Origin: an uncultured Terrimonas sp.
GTDB lineage: Bacteria > Bacteroidota > Bacteroidia > Chitinophagales > Chitinophagaceae
Assembly (NCBI GenBank): GCA_946886925.1
Contig: CAMPJQ010000107.1
Span: forward strand, 1-8,013
DNA length: 8,013 bases
Reading direction: 5' to 3'
The position numbers and the translations under genes are program-made. Below, piece by piece: positions 1 through 6,587 of this stretch. The notes beneath the pieces were generated by a model. That model saw nothing but the letters and a program-made list of their open reading frames with translations, searched no databases and had not been told where the DNA came from. Each line of letters starts with the position of its first letter. Within the stretch, counting starts at the first letter, position 1.

Positions 1-423
1 GAGCTGATGTTCACAGGTGATCGCATAACGATATCAAATCAATTGTTCCCGGCTTTATTGGCCAAAAATGATACCATTAGAATAAAAATTTATGTGCCAG
101 ACGAAAGTGTTGTGCATTTTCGCCAGGTTGCGGGTAATCTGTTCGTATCAGGATCATACAAAAAACTGAAAACAAAAAATTGGTTAGGCAACGTTCATTC
201 TCATCTCGATGAACTTTTTGTACGTGAAGAAGCCACACTGGAAGTTATTTCCGGAGATGTGTATATTGATTCAGAAGATCAATCTGTTATACAGTCAAGG
301 TCAGGTCATGAGAATTACCAGTTTTTTAAATTCTATAATGGGAGCAGTATTAAAGCGCATACACATATCGGTGAAGTAAAATGGAAATTTTATCCGCAAA
401 AAGAGAAACATTATTTCGCATGA
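1..423 (+). CDS. C-terminal part of a beta-rich, probably envelope-associated protein (5'-truncated by window edge)
   Basis: The frame is open to the left edge (codons GAG CTG precede the first ATG at 7) and ends at TGA 421-423, so this is probably the tail of a longer protein rather than a 138-residue gene. I do not recognise the family with certainty. What is visible is alternating polar and hydrophobic beta-strand sequence. It includes DTIRIKIYVPDESVVHF, which resembles the 'LYVP' strand seen in Bacteroidota PspC-associated C-terminal domains and in DUF2807/DUF4097-type beta-solenoid adhesin-like domains. Three short turns recur with a similar shape (AGNLFVSG, SGDVYIDS, IGEVKWKF), which fits a beta-solenoid. 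There are no catalytic motifs, no cysteines and no membrane segment in the visible part. The coding frame itself is likely real; the family assignment is a weak inference. Confidence 0.55.
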   Translation, partial: ELMFTGDRITISNQLFPALLAKNDTIRIKIYVPDESVVHFRQVAGNLFVSGSYKKLKTKNWLGNVHSHLDELFVREEATLEVISGDVYIDSEDQSVIQSRSGHENYQFFKFYNGSSIKAHTHIGEVKWKFYPQKEKHYFA

Positions 424-471
424 TTTTTTCAAAATATTTTAAGCAACACCTGCGGATCTGTTTACTTTTTT

Positions 472-479
472 TATCTTTA
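472..479 (+). promoter_or_regulatory. Candidate Bacteroidota -7 promoter box for the NlpE-like gene
   Basis: TATCTTTA matches the Bacteroidota TAnnTTTG consensus except at the last base. It ends 17 nt before the ATG at 497, which would give a very short leader. I see no TTG/TTTG -33 element at the expected distance, so this is only a weak candidate. Confidence 0.3.
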
Positions 480-496
480 GTAAAAGACAAATAAGT

Positions 497-991
497 ATGA
501 AAGAAATATTGCTGCCTGTTTGTATTATTGTGTTGTTTATTGCATGCAATAGCCGCCCCGATACCACTCCCGCCACAACGCACAATATAGATTCCGCTCT
601 CGCTGTTAAAACTAAAATTCCCGGCGAGCCAGACGCTACACGGATGCTTATTGGGGTGTTTGAAGGCGTATTGCCATGTGCAGATTGCGAAGGAGTAAAA
701 ACTGAATTAACGCTATACCAGGATGTGGCTAATGCAGATAATAATAGTTATATTCTGAAGGAAACCTACCTGGGTGTAAACACAGGTGATACTACATTCA
801 CCAGTAAAGGCAAGTGGGATGTATTAAAAGGGATAAAAACAGATAAGGAAGCATCAGTGTTTTTTTTGAATTATGACAGGCCGGATGAATCTAAATACTA
901 TTTAAAAGAAGACGAAGCAACAATTGTGATGCTGGATAAAGAACAAAACAGAATACAATCCTCCTTAAGTTATACTTTGAAGAAAAAATAA
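497..991 (+). CDS. NlpE-like outer-membrane lipoprotein (N-terminal domain only)
   Basis: This is a 164-residue lipoprotein. Residues 1-16 form a short hydrophobic signal peptide ending in a lipobox-like FIA-C, so Cys17 should be the lipidated residue and a disordered, Thr/Pro-rich tether follows (about 18-48). Residues 52-66 carry the NlpE N-terminal-domain hallmark (G-F-E-G-LPCADC-EG) with the CxxC pair Cys61/Cys64. The strands YILKETYLG, GKWDVL and a C-terminal Y-L-K-D-E-A-T-I / Y-T-L-K pattern follow, as in that small barrel. Proteobacterial NlpE/CutF has a second OB-fold domain; here the protein ends after the first, as is common in Bacteroidota homologues. In Escherichia coli, NlpE senses surface attachment and lipoprotein sorting and signals to Cpx, but that role cannot be transferred here. 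The start at 497 is preferred because the signal peptide begins directly at it. It stands alone, 73 bp after the upstream stop and 102 bp before the next gene. Confidence 0.85.
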   Translation: MKEILLPVCIIVLFIACNSRPDTTPATTHNIDSALAVKTKIPGEPDATRMLIGVFEGVLPCADCEGVKTELTLYQDVANADNNSYILKETYLGVNTGDTTFTSKGKWDVLKGIKTDKEASVFFLNYDRPDESKYYLKEDEATIVMLDKEQNRIQSSLSYTLKKK

Positions 992-1064
992 TCACCTTTC
1001 TATCCGGCTTAAAACTACATAATAGAACCCGGGCGGGCATCCCCTGTTTACACAATCTTCCTGT

Positions 1065-1081
1065 TACATAACCGTTATGTA
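1065..1081. promoter_or_regulatory. Perfect 17-bp inverted repeat before the outer-membrane barrel gene (possible operator or 5'-UTR hairpin)
   Basis: The sequence TACATAAC-C-GTTATGTA has two perfect 8-bp arms around a single central base and ends 12 nt before the start codon at 1094. The dyad symmetry with a 1-nt centre fits the binding site of a dimeric regulator better than a terminator, since no T-tract follows. As RNA it could also fold into a 7-bp stem with a 3-nt CCG loop next to the initiation region. Its function is inferred only from position and symmetry. Confidence 0.4.
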
Positions 1082-1093
1082 GTAAATCATTCT

Positions 1094-1639
1094 ATGAAAA
1101 AAGTAATTCTACTCTTTGTTGTTGCTTTATCAACGCTTTATGTTGGCCAGGTTTATGCCCAGAAAGATGGCAAGGCCTTTAGCTTTGGTTTTGGTTTTGA
1201 AGGCGGTCCTTTGGTGGGAGACGCTGATATTAAGGATGTTTTCAGCTCCGAATTCGGACTCAGTTTAAGATTCTCTTATAAGGCTGGACCGGGATATGTA
1301 ACCTTTACACCCGGAGCACTGCTGGTAATGCCCAAATCGGTTAGTGAAGAAGATATTAAAATAGGTAGTCACATTCCACTAAAACTTGGCTATAAATATA
1401 TTTTTGCCGAAAAGTTTTTTGTAATGGGAGAGGCGGGTTATGCTTCCTATACCGTGTATGAGGCTACGAGCGAAAGCGATGAGATTTTTAAACAAAAAGA
1501 CGGTGGTTTTACTTTCGCCCCCTCTGTGGGTGTTAACCTTGGGAAATTTGAAGCCGGTATTCGTTATGAAACGACCCGCCTTAAGGATTTTGACACAAGG
1601 GTTTCCTTGCTGGGGCTTAGGCTCGGGTTTAACTTTTAA
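1094..1639 (+). CDS. Small outer-membrane beta-barrel protein (OMP_b-brl / PorT-like class)
   Basis: This 181-residue protein starts with a Sec signal peptide: basic MKK, a hydrophobic core to about residue 18, and a VYA signal-peptidase I site with cleavage after Ala22 to give an N-terminal Gln. The mature part is made of alternating aromatic/glycine amphipathic strands (FSFGFGFEGGPLVG, LSLRFSYKAG, IPLKLGYKYIF, FFVMGEAGYASY, FEAGIRYE). It ends in LLGLRLGFNF with a terminal Phe, the usual C-terminal signal for outer-membrane insertion. The length fits an eight-stranded barrel of the generic outer-membrane beta-barrel family common in Bacteroidota. No catalytic residues are visible; a structural or porin-like role is possible, but substrate or partner is unknown. 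The ATG at 1094 is fixed by the signal peptide. An inverted repeat precedes it at 1065-1081 and a terminator follows at 1668, so it is probably a single-gene unit. Confidence 0.85.
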   Translation: MKKVILLFVVALSTLYVGQVYAQKDGKAFSFGFGFEGGPLVGDADIKDVFSSEFGLSLRFSYKAGPGYVTFTPGALLVMPKSVSEEDIKIGSHIPLKLGYKYIFAEKFFVMGEAGYASYTVYEATSESDEIFKQKDGGFTFAPSVGVNLGKFEAGIRYETTRLKDFDTRVSLLGLRLGFNF

Positions 1640-1667
1640 AGAAGTAATAAAAATAATTATTCATCAG

Positions 1668-1693
1668 GCTGCTGCCAGAAGGCAGCAGCTTTT
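1668..1693 (+). terminator. Rho-independent terminator after the outer-membrane barrel gene
   Basis: A perfect 9-bp GC-rich stem (GCTGCTGCC / GGCAGCAGC) with an AGAA loop is followed by TTTT, beginning 28 nt after the TAA at 1637-1639. This is a textbook intrinsic terminator in the plus direction, although the T-tract is short. Confidence 0.88.
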
Positions 1694-1718
1694 CGTTTAT
1701 ACAATCCGCACTGATCAT

Positions 1719-1757
1719 AAAAAAACCGAACAGCAATGTTCGGTTTACTAATTTTTT
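1719..1757. terminator. Second, bidirectional-looking terminator hairpin with a GCAA tetraloop
   Basis: A perfect 10-bp stem (AAACCGAACA at 1723-1732, TGTTCGGTTT at 1737-1746) closes a GCAA loop, a GNRA-type tetraloop when read on the plus strand. On the minus strand the stem runs directly into seven uridines (1725 down to 1719), the classical arrangement. On the plus strand a T-tract (1752-1757) comes only after a 5-nt ACTAA gap. It may back up the terminator at 1668 or stop a minus-strand transcript coming from 1760-2270. Confidence 0.75.
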
Positions 1758-2239
1758 CATCAGAGGTTATGTTTTCATCGTGTACAGGCAGGCGCTGTGT
1801 TATTCCTTACTCTTAGCGGTTTCACAGGAAATTGCAGGTTTCATAGAAATGGAAAATAGCGGTTCTCAAAGGTTCCTGTTTTTCGGGAGGATACAGAATT
1901 AAGTTTTTTCGGTTATTCATGAACAGTGGATCAGCTTATTTCATAAGATCGGATCAGGGATTATGAATGGTTGATTTTCAGAGCTGGTATTTCAGGGGAA
2001 GGATTTTATATATCAACGTTGACGATACAAATATGATCAATGTTTCAGCCGTTGCATAATCTATTCGCCGCATGTAGGTTTTCCTTCGATTTTTGTGCAT
2101 AATATTTCGATTAACAATTTTGCTTTGAATGTATTGCCGGAATGGTTTATCACAGGTTAATAATAGATTTACAAGGGTGAGGGAAGAAAAGAAATCAACA
2201 ACACGTGCTGCTGGCTGATGATTGTTCATAGCACTGCTT
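1758..2239. other. Intergenic stretch without a supported gene
   Basis: Between the second terminator and the nadC promoter region there is nothing I can support as a gene. The only longer open frame is on the minus strand (2229 down to 1978, 83 codons). Its product is basic and has a hydrophobic patch near the end, but shows no domain I recognise and no TAnnTTTG box close upstream. A 10-bp palindrome TCAACGTTGA lies at 2013-2022, which is near what chance gives in a region this size. There is no tRNA-like fold or repeat array. Confidence 0.6.
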
Positions 2240-2267
2240 TATCTTTCTGTATTTTCATTTAGATTTG
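2240..2267 (+). promoter_or_regulatory. Candidate promoter region of nadC with two -7-like boxes
   Basis: TATCTTTC (2240-2247) matches TAnnTTTG except at the last base and lies 24 nt before the start codon. A TTG at 2222-2224 sits 15 bp upstream, slightly closer than the usual -33 spacing. TAGATTTG (2260-2267) is a perfect match, but ends only 4 nt before the ATG at 2272, so its transcript would start at or inside the start codon. The first fits the distance seen for other boxes in this window; the second would imply a leaderless mRNA or an internal start. Confidence 0.45.
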
Positions 2268-2271
2268 CTTT

Positions 2272-3126
2272 ATGAAAGCATACGAACAAGCACTTTCATT
2301 TCTAATCCAAAATGCGCTGCAGGAAGATACCGGCGATGGCGATCATTCTACATTAAGTTGCATTTCGCCGGATGCAAAAGGTAAAGCCATTTTGAAAATA
2401 AAGGAAGAAGGCATTTTAGCCGGGATGGAAGTTGCAGAAAGAATATTCCGATACGTGCAGCATGATGTTGTATTCACTGCTTTCAAAAAAGATGGCGACG
2501 TAATGAACATTGGAGAAACAGCTTTTGAGGTAGAGGCCAGGGTGCATACCATATTGCAGTGCGAAAGGCTGGTATTAAACTGCATGCAGCGGATGAGCGG
2601 TATAGCTACGCTTACGCGCAAATATGTTGATCAGCTAAAGGGGTATCACACCAGGCTGCTGGATACCCGAAAAACTACGCCCAATTTCCGCTTGCTGGAA
2701 AAAGAAGCGGTTCGTATTGGCGGGGGTTTAAATCATCGTATGGGATTGTATGACATGATTATGCTGAAAGACAATCATATAGATTATTGCGGAGGCATTG
2801 AAAAGGCGCTGGCAAAAGCCTATGCTTATGTGCAGGAAAAAAAGAATGGTTTAAAAATTGAAATAGAAACCAGGAATATTGATGATATAAGGCGGGTGGT
2901 GGCATTTGGTAAAGCAAACAGGATAATGCTTGATAATTTTACGCCTGAACAGTTACCGGACGCTTTAAGGATAATCAATGGAAAATTTGAAACTGAAGCC
3001 AGTGGTGGGATTAATCTTGATAATGTAGCCGCGTATGCCCAAACAGGGGTTGATTATGTGAGTGTTGGCGCTGTTATTCATCACGCAGTTAGTACCGATC
3101 TAAGTTTAAAAGCTGTATTGATCTGA
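2272..3126 (+). CDS. nadC: Nicotinate-nucleotide pyrophosphorylase (carboxylating), quinolinate phosphoribosyltransferase
   Basis: The enzyme converts quinolinate and phosphoribosyl pyrophosphate to nicotinate mononucleotide, CO2 and pyrophosphate in the cytoplasm, the last step of the de novo branch to NAD before adenylylation. At 284 residues it has the family's normal length. The N-terminal alpha/beta domain shows EDTGDGDHST (18-27) and ERLVLNCMQRMSGIAT (98-113). The barrel domain shows the signature DTRKTTPNFR (131-140), K144, then GGGLNHR (150-156) and MLKDNH (164-169), which bind the carboxylates and phosphates. Later come the acidic EIETRN (197-202), LDNF (220-223), EASGGI (242-247) and SVGAVIHH (264-271), the phosphate-binding end of the barrel. 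No key residue appears to be missing. No nadA or nadB lies within the window, so the pathway genes are not clustered here. Its stop is 12 nt from the following SUI1-like gene, suggesting co-transcription. No Shine-Dalgarno sequence is visible; the start is set by family alignment. Confidence 0.96.
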   Translation: MKAYEQALSFLIQNALQEDTGDGDHSTLSCISPDAKGKAILKIKEEGILAGMEVAERIFRYVQHDVVFTAFKKDGDVMNIGETAFEVEARVHTILQCERLVLNCMQRMSGIATLTRKYVDQLKGYHTRLLDTRKTTPNFRLLEKEAVRIGGGLNHRMGLYDMIMLKDNHIDYCGGIEKALAKAYAYVQEKKNGLKIEIETRNIDDIRRVVAFGKANRIMLDNFTPEQLPDALRIINGKFETEASGGINLDNVAAYAQTGVDYVSVGAVIHHAVSTDLSLKAVLI

Positions 3127-3138
3127 AATATCCGGAAC

Positions 3139-3480
3139 ATGTCTAAGAAAAATAAGCCAGACAACCGTGGGTATGTGTTCAGCACAGATCCTTCTTTTTC
3201 TTTTAAAGAAGAAAATAAAAATATCGAAACACTGTCTCCGGCACAGCAGCCCTTAAGGATTATAGCAGATGCAAAACGGCGTGCCGGAAAAACAGTGACA
3301 ATTATATATGGATTTAAAGGCAACGAGGACGACCTTGAATCGCTGGGTAAAAAATTAAAAAACCATTGCGGTACCGGGGGAGCTGTAAAGGATGGGGAAA
3401 TCATTGTTCAGGGTGATCAGCGGGATAAGGTTCTGCAATGGTTGCAAAAAAACGATTATAAGAAAGCTTGTAGGGTATAG
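3139..3480 (+). CDS. SUI1/eIF1-like translation factor (YciH family)
   Basis: This is a 113-residue basic protein. Residues 1-37 are a polar, probably disordered tail. Residues about 38-112 form the SUI1 domain, with the conserved GKTVTIIYGF (50-59), an LESLGKKLKNHCGTGGAVKD core (66-85), EIIVQGDQRDKVLQWL (87-102) and a final amphipathic helix. The eukaryotic family member eIF1 acts in start-codon selection on the small ribosomal subunit. Bacterial YciH proteins are thought to influence initiation fidelity or stress translation, but their role is less settled, and nothing here says more. The gene begins 12 nt after nadC with no promoter box between, so the two are probably one operon. It faces malQ tail to tail, with 95 bp between the two stops. 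I see no convincing terminator hairpin in that gap. Confidence 0.9.
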   Translation: MSKKNKPDNRGYVFSTDPSFSFKEENKNIETLSPAQQPLRIIADAKRRAGKTVTIIYGFKGNEDDLESLGKKLKNHCGTGGAVKDGEIIVQGDQRDKVLQWLQKNDYKKACRV

Positions 3481-3575
3481 TTTCAGGTTACAAGTTTCGG
3501 GATGCAGGATAAGGCAAATACCAAATGATAAGCCCTAGTGACATTTGTATAAAATGCCGGATCAGGAATTTTATA

Positions 3576-6281
3576 CTAAACCCTGCCGCTCGAATGGATA
3601 TAACTGATCAGCTCATTATTAAAATCCTTCTCTTTTAAAAGCTGCTCCAGCGTAATATGCATCCGGTAACGCCAGTAGTAGCGTGGTATGGCGGGAATGT
3701 TGATCCTTTCTTTTGCCGGGTCTTCCCTCCGTAACTTTCCATCAATACCCATCAGGTCCTGCAATAAAAAAACGCTCCACATGGCCGGTGAATACAAATG
3801 CTGTATAACAATGGCTTTGTTGATCCATGGCTCGCAATAATACGGGGCCAGGCCGGGATGCAGCATTTCATTATTGAAAAAATGCTGTGTTTTCTCCCGG
3901 TTCTCTTCCCACCAGGCGCGGATAGTGCTCATGTCGTGCGTAGATGGCGTGATAACAGACATATAGGGAGCGTTGGCAGGATTAAAAAATTCCACTCCCG
4001 CCTGTTTGGGCATTCTTTGAATTTCGAGACTCAATATGCCCAATTGCCGCATAATTTCCGGTACGCAATGCGGTACCATACCAAGGTCTTCACCGCAGAT
4101 GAGCATGTTGGTAGACCTTTTAAGGGCAGGTAGTTTATACATGGCATGCGTTGCCCAAACCTCGTCCTGGCTGCGGAAGAAATATTCTATATACAATGCT
4201 CTTAATTGCTGCTGCAGACGACCGTCGAGATGCCTGAAAGAACTTGTGTTTTCAATGGCTATCCTAAAATGATACTGCTTCCGCTGTGATCCTTCTTCTT
4301 CAAAAAGAATGACATTGGAAATAAGGTCATACAATACGGATTGAAGCAATATGTTTTCTTCATTTATCTCTAACGCCGCAAAATAGGTTTCTACCTTACG
4401 CTGGGTTGAAAATGATGCTTTAAGATGATAGGAGCCATCCTCATCGAGTTCCAGGAAATCTTTAACCAGGTTTCTGTTCTCTCCAAGCAATTCATACAAT
4501 ACCGCATCTGTAATATAAGGTTCACAGAAACGCCTGTAATCAAAATATGTCCCTCTCTTTGAAAAAACTTCTGCGTCAACCGGAATAGCGGGAACAAAAT
4601 GTCCCATTACTCCTTCTACTGCGTGCGCCGGAATACTCCAGATCCTGAAAAAGCCGAGTATATGATCTATGCGAAAGGCATCAAAGTAATTGCTCATCTG
4701 TTTAAAGCGCCTGTGCCACCATTCATACCCGTCCTGCTTCATGCGTTCCCAGTTGTAGGTAGGAAAACCCCAGTTCTGGCCTTTTACAGCAAAGTCATCG
4801 GGTGGGGCGCCTGCCTGCATGTCCATATGAAACAGTTCCGGTTCCATCCAGGCATCGCAACTATAACGATTTACTCCAATGGGTATATCCCCTTTTACAA
4901 TTATCCCGTTCTCATGTGCGTAATCGGTAGCGGCTTTTAGTTGGGCATGCAGGTGGAATTGTATAAAATAATATATACCTACGTCGTCAAAATGTTTTTG
5001 GCCAACGCCGGTTAATTTTTCTATCGCCTTCTTATCGTAGCTGCTGTATTGCTTCCATGCGGTGTATTTCGACGTACTGTTTTTATCCCGCAGGTAACTG
5101 TATGCGGCATAGGGAATCAGCCAGTGCTGATTGGCTTCCTGGAATTGCTGGTAGGGCTCACCCTGAAAAAAAATATTCTTCTGCGCCTGGTACAATTGTT
5201 TAATGATCTTCCATTTATAGCGCATCACCTCTTCATAATCGATTTCTTCAAGGCCGTTCAGTTGCTTCTTTTTTTTGCCCAGCGATTTTATGATTTGCTC
5301 ATCTTCTTTCCGTGCTATGCTTTCCACATTCAAATATAGAGGGTGTAATGCAAATGCCGAGATAGCATTGTACGGATAAGAGTCCCTCCAGGTATGCGTA
5401 TCCGTTGTATCATTTACCGGCAATAATTGTATGAGCCGGAAGCCGGTTTTTTTAGCCCAGTCAACCAGCAGTTTAATATCGGTAAATTCTCCGGTACCCA
5501 GGCTCTTAGTGCTGCGTAAACCAAATACGGGAATCGTTACGCCCGCGCCCCGCCAGGTGGCATCAGCAAAATGCACAAAACCATCGTGTAGTATGATAAG
5601 CTTTTTTTCACCCGGGCTATCATGCAGCAGGCGGTTGTCGCCATCCTCATACCGGATAAACTGTTTAAGTTTTTTATTATAAACAGCATACTTATAGGCA
5701 ACGGGAAAGGTGTCTGTAAGGAGATTGATCTTAGCTGTCCACCAGTTGTTTTCCATGGTCATCCATACCGGCCGGGCGGTATTCCATTCTCCGAGCAGCG
5801 CACTGCCACCTAACAGGCAAATCACTTCATCTTTTTGAAGCAGGGGTGCTTTCACTTTAAAAATATGCGTACTGCCCTGGTAAGGCAGGGGTTTCACCGG
5901 CGATTTGGCATTGGGTAATAGTACTTCCCGGAATGGCGAAGTAAAAAAAACATTGTCGTACTGCCCGGCAAAATTCCAGGTATCCTGCATGTGAATTTCA
6001 GTGGCGGTAATCTTTTTGATATCTATTAGCTTGCCATCATTCCATTCTTCGGTAATTCTGCCACTTTTATCTTTAAAAAGGTATTTATATTGAATTAAAC
6101 CGGGCAAATCTGCCGGAGTTGTGTGTAGCTCCAAATCATAGCTCCAGTATTCTTCATTCAGGTAATTCATGGTAACCGCAGCACCGGAAACCATGCCGCC
6201 CAATTGCGGAATATTGCCCGAAAGCAGCAGAGACTCCCCGAACCGGGTATTAAAACGTATATAAAAATGTATCTTTATCAT
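3576..6281 (-). CDS. malQ: 4-alpha-glucanotransferase, GH77, with two N-terminal CBM20-like domains (DPE2-like)
   Basis: This 901-residue enzyme moves alpha-1,4-glucan segments between malto-oligosaccharides or glycogen chains (amylomaltase/disproportionating activity). Residues 1-115 and about 135-235 are two starch-binding CBM20-like domains, the second showing LLGGSALLGEW...W...YKYAVYN. The GH77 barrel begins near 250 (VFGLRSTKSLGTGEF) and contains LLPVNDT (286-292), KGDIPIGVNRYSCDAW (463-478), the nucleophile Asp539 in FRIDH, the acid/base Glu731 in CGEDLG, and Asp783 in STHD. The roughly 190 residues between nucleophile and acid/base include an insertion, as in plant DPE2 and related bacterial enzymes; plain MalQ is much shorter and lacks CBM20. 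The open frame extends 37 codons further upstream to 6392, but that extension (Cys-rich, no domain) is unlikely to be translated. The ATG at 6281 starts MIKIHFYIRF, the first strand of CBM20. No signal peptide, so the enzyme is cytoplasmic. Confidence 0.95.
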   Translation of the reverse strand: MIKIHFYIRFNTRFGESLLLSGNIPQLGGMVSGAAVTMNYLNEEYWSYDLELHTTPADLPGLIQYKYLFKDKSGRITEEWNDGKLIDIKKITATEIHMQDTWNFAGQYDNVFFTSPFREVLLPNAKSPVKPLPYQGSTHIFKVKAPLLQKDEVICLLGGSALLGEWNTARPVWMTMENNWWTAKINLLTDTFPVAYKYAVYNKKLKQFIRYEDGDNRLLHDSPGEKKLIILHDGFVHFADATWRGAGVTIPVFGLRSTKSLGTGEFTDIKLLVDWAKKTGFRLIQLLPVNDTTDTHTWRDSYPYNAISAFALHPLYLNVESIARKEDEQIIKSLGKKKKQLNGLEEIDYEEVMRYKWKIIKQLYQAQKNIFFQGEPYQQFQEANQHWLIPYAAYSYLRDKNSTSKYTAWKQYSSYDKKAIEKLTGVGQKHFDDVGIYYFIQFHLHAQLKAATDYAHENGIIVKGDIPIGVNRYSCDAWMEPELFHMDMQAGAPPDDFAVKGQNWGFPTYNWERMKQDGYEWWHRRFKQMSNYFDAFRIDHILGFFRIWSIPAHAVEGVMGHFVPAIPVDAEVFSKRGTYFDYRRFCEPYITDAVLYELLGENRNLVKDFLELDEDGSYHLKASFSTQRKVETYFAALEINEENILLQSVLYDLISNVILFEEEGSQRKQYHFRIAIENTSSFRHLDGRLQQQLRALYIEYFFRSQDEVWATHAMYKLPALKRSTNMLICGEDLGMVPHCVPEIMRQLGILSLEIQRMPKQAGVEFFNPANAPYMSVITPSTHDMSTIRAWWEENREKTQHFFNNEMLHPGLAPYYCEPWINKAIVIQHLYSPAMWSVFLLQDLMGIDGKLRREDPAKERINIPAIPRYYWRYRMHITLEQLLKEKDFNNELISYIHSSGRV

Positions 6282-6340
6282 ATTGTATGTATGCCGGGCG
6301 GCAATGCTTTCTTTTAAGCAACATTGTAAATGTAATGAGA

Positions 6341-6348
6341 CAAAAATA
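6341..6348 (-). promoter_or_regulatory. Candidate -7 promoter box for malQ
   Basis: Read on the minus strand, TATTTTTG is a perfect TAnnTTTG match, 59 nt upstream of the chosen malQ start at 6281. A transcript beginning just after it would not contain the upstream in-frame ATG at 6392, which supports the shorter start. No clear -33 element is seen. Confidence 0.4.
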
Positions 6349-6400
6349 CAGACAGGGTATAAATTTTCCCATTCTTCCTCTATACAAAGCAAATCCTCGT

Positions 6401-6408
6401 TATATTTG
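6401..6408 (+). promoter_or_regulatory. Candidate -7 promoter box for the small membrane protein/MutS-like unit
   Basis: TATATTTG is a perfect TAnnTTTG match ending 20 nt before the ATG at 6429. Together with the minus-strand box at 6341-6348 it makes this a divergent promoter region. No clear -33 TTG is visible. Confidence 0.5.
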
Positions 6409-6428
6409 CGACAAATTAATGATCAGAT

Positions 6429-6587
6429 ATGGATACTGTTAACAAAAAATCCCGTGGTCTGTACTGGCTTCTTTTTTTACTTTCCGTGGTTGTTTTTTTC
6501 TTAGTATACGCATTCGCCGGTAATTTTATCACGGTTACACTCCCCTTTGTTGTTTACTTTTTTGCCAAAGCGCTTGATATCATATAA
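6429..6587 (+). CDS. Small hydrophobic membrane protein, 52 residues, upstream of the MutS-like gene
   Basis: ATG at 6429 to TAA at 6585-6587 encodes 52 residues: a basic, polar start (MDTVNKKSRG), a hydrophobic segment at about 11-30 (YWLLFLLSVVVFFLVYAFAG), a short link NFITVT, and a second hydrophobic segment at about 38-48 (PFVVYFFAK), giving one long and one short, possibly second, membrane span. By the positive-inside rule the N-terminus should be cytoplasmic. I do not recognise a family. Support for a real gene comes from a perfect TAnnTTTG box 20 nt upstream, the clean membrane-protein composition, and a stop only 15 bp before the MutS-like start on the same strand, which suggests co-transcription. 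A role with the MutS-like membrane protein is only inferred from position. The competing possibility is that it is leader sequence without a product. Confidence 0.65.
   Translation: MDTVNKKSRGLYWLLFLLSVVVFFLVYAFAGNFITVTLPFVVYFFAKALDII

Noticed and set aside
1440..1751. Plus-strand frame overlapping the barrel gene and both terminator hairpins
   Set aside because: It is an out-of-frame shadow of the barrel gene, and it reads through a strong terminator stem.
1902..1975. Short repeated words (GGATCAG, ATTCAT/ATGAAT) suggesting a repeat or attachment site
   Set aside because: Only 6-7 bp long and irregularly spaced; no integrase, tRNA or mobile element nearby.
2013..2022. 10-bp palindrome TCAACGTTGA
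   Set aside because: A palindrome of this size is expected about by chance in a stretch of this length, and it is not near a start codon or promoter box.
1978..2229. Minus-strand open frame of 83 codons in the large intergenic region
   Set aside because: No recognisable domain, no nearby TAnnTTTG box and odd composition; kept only as part of the question about a minus-strand transcript.
3481..3575. Possible shared terminator between the SUI1-like gene and malQ
   Set aside because: I looked on both strands for a GC-rich stem followed by a T-tract and found none convincing.
6282..6392. Upstream 37-codon extension of the malQ frame
   Set aside because: It precedes the first CBM20 strand, has no domain or signal peptide and covers the candidate promoter box, so the start at 6281 is preferred.
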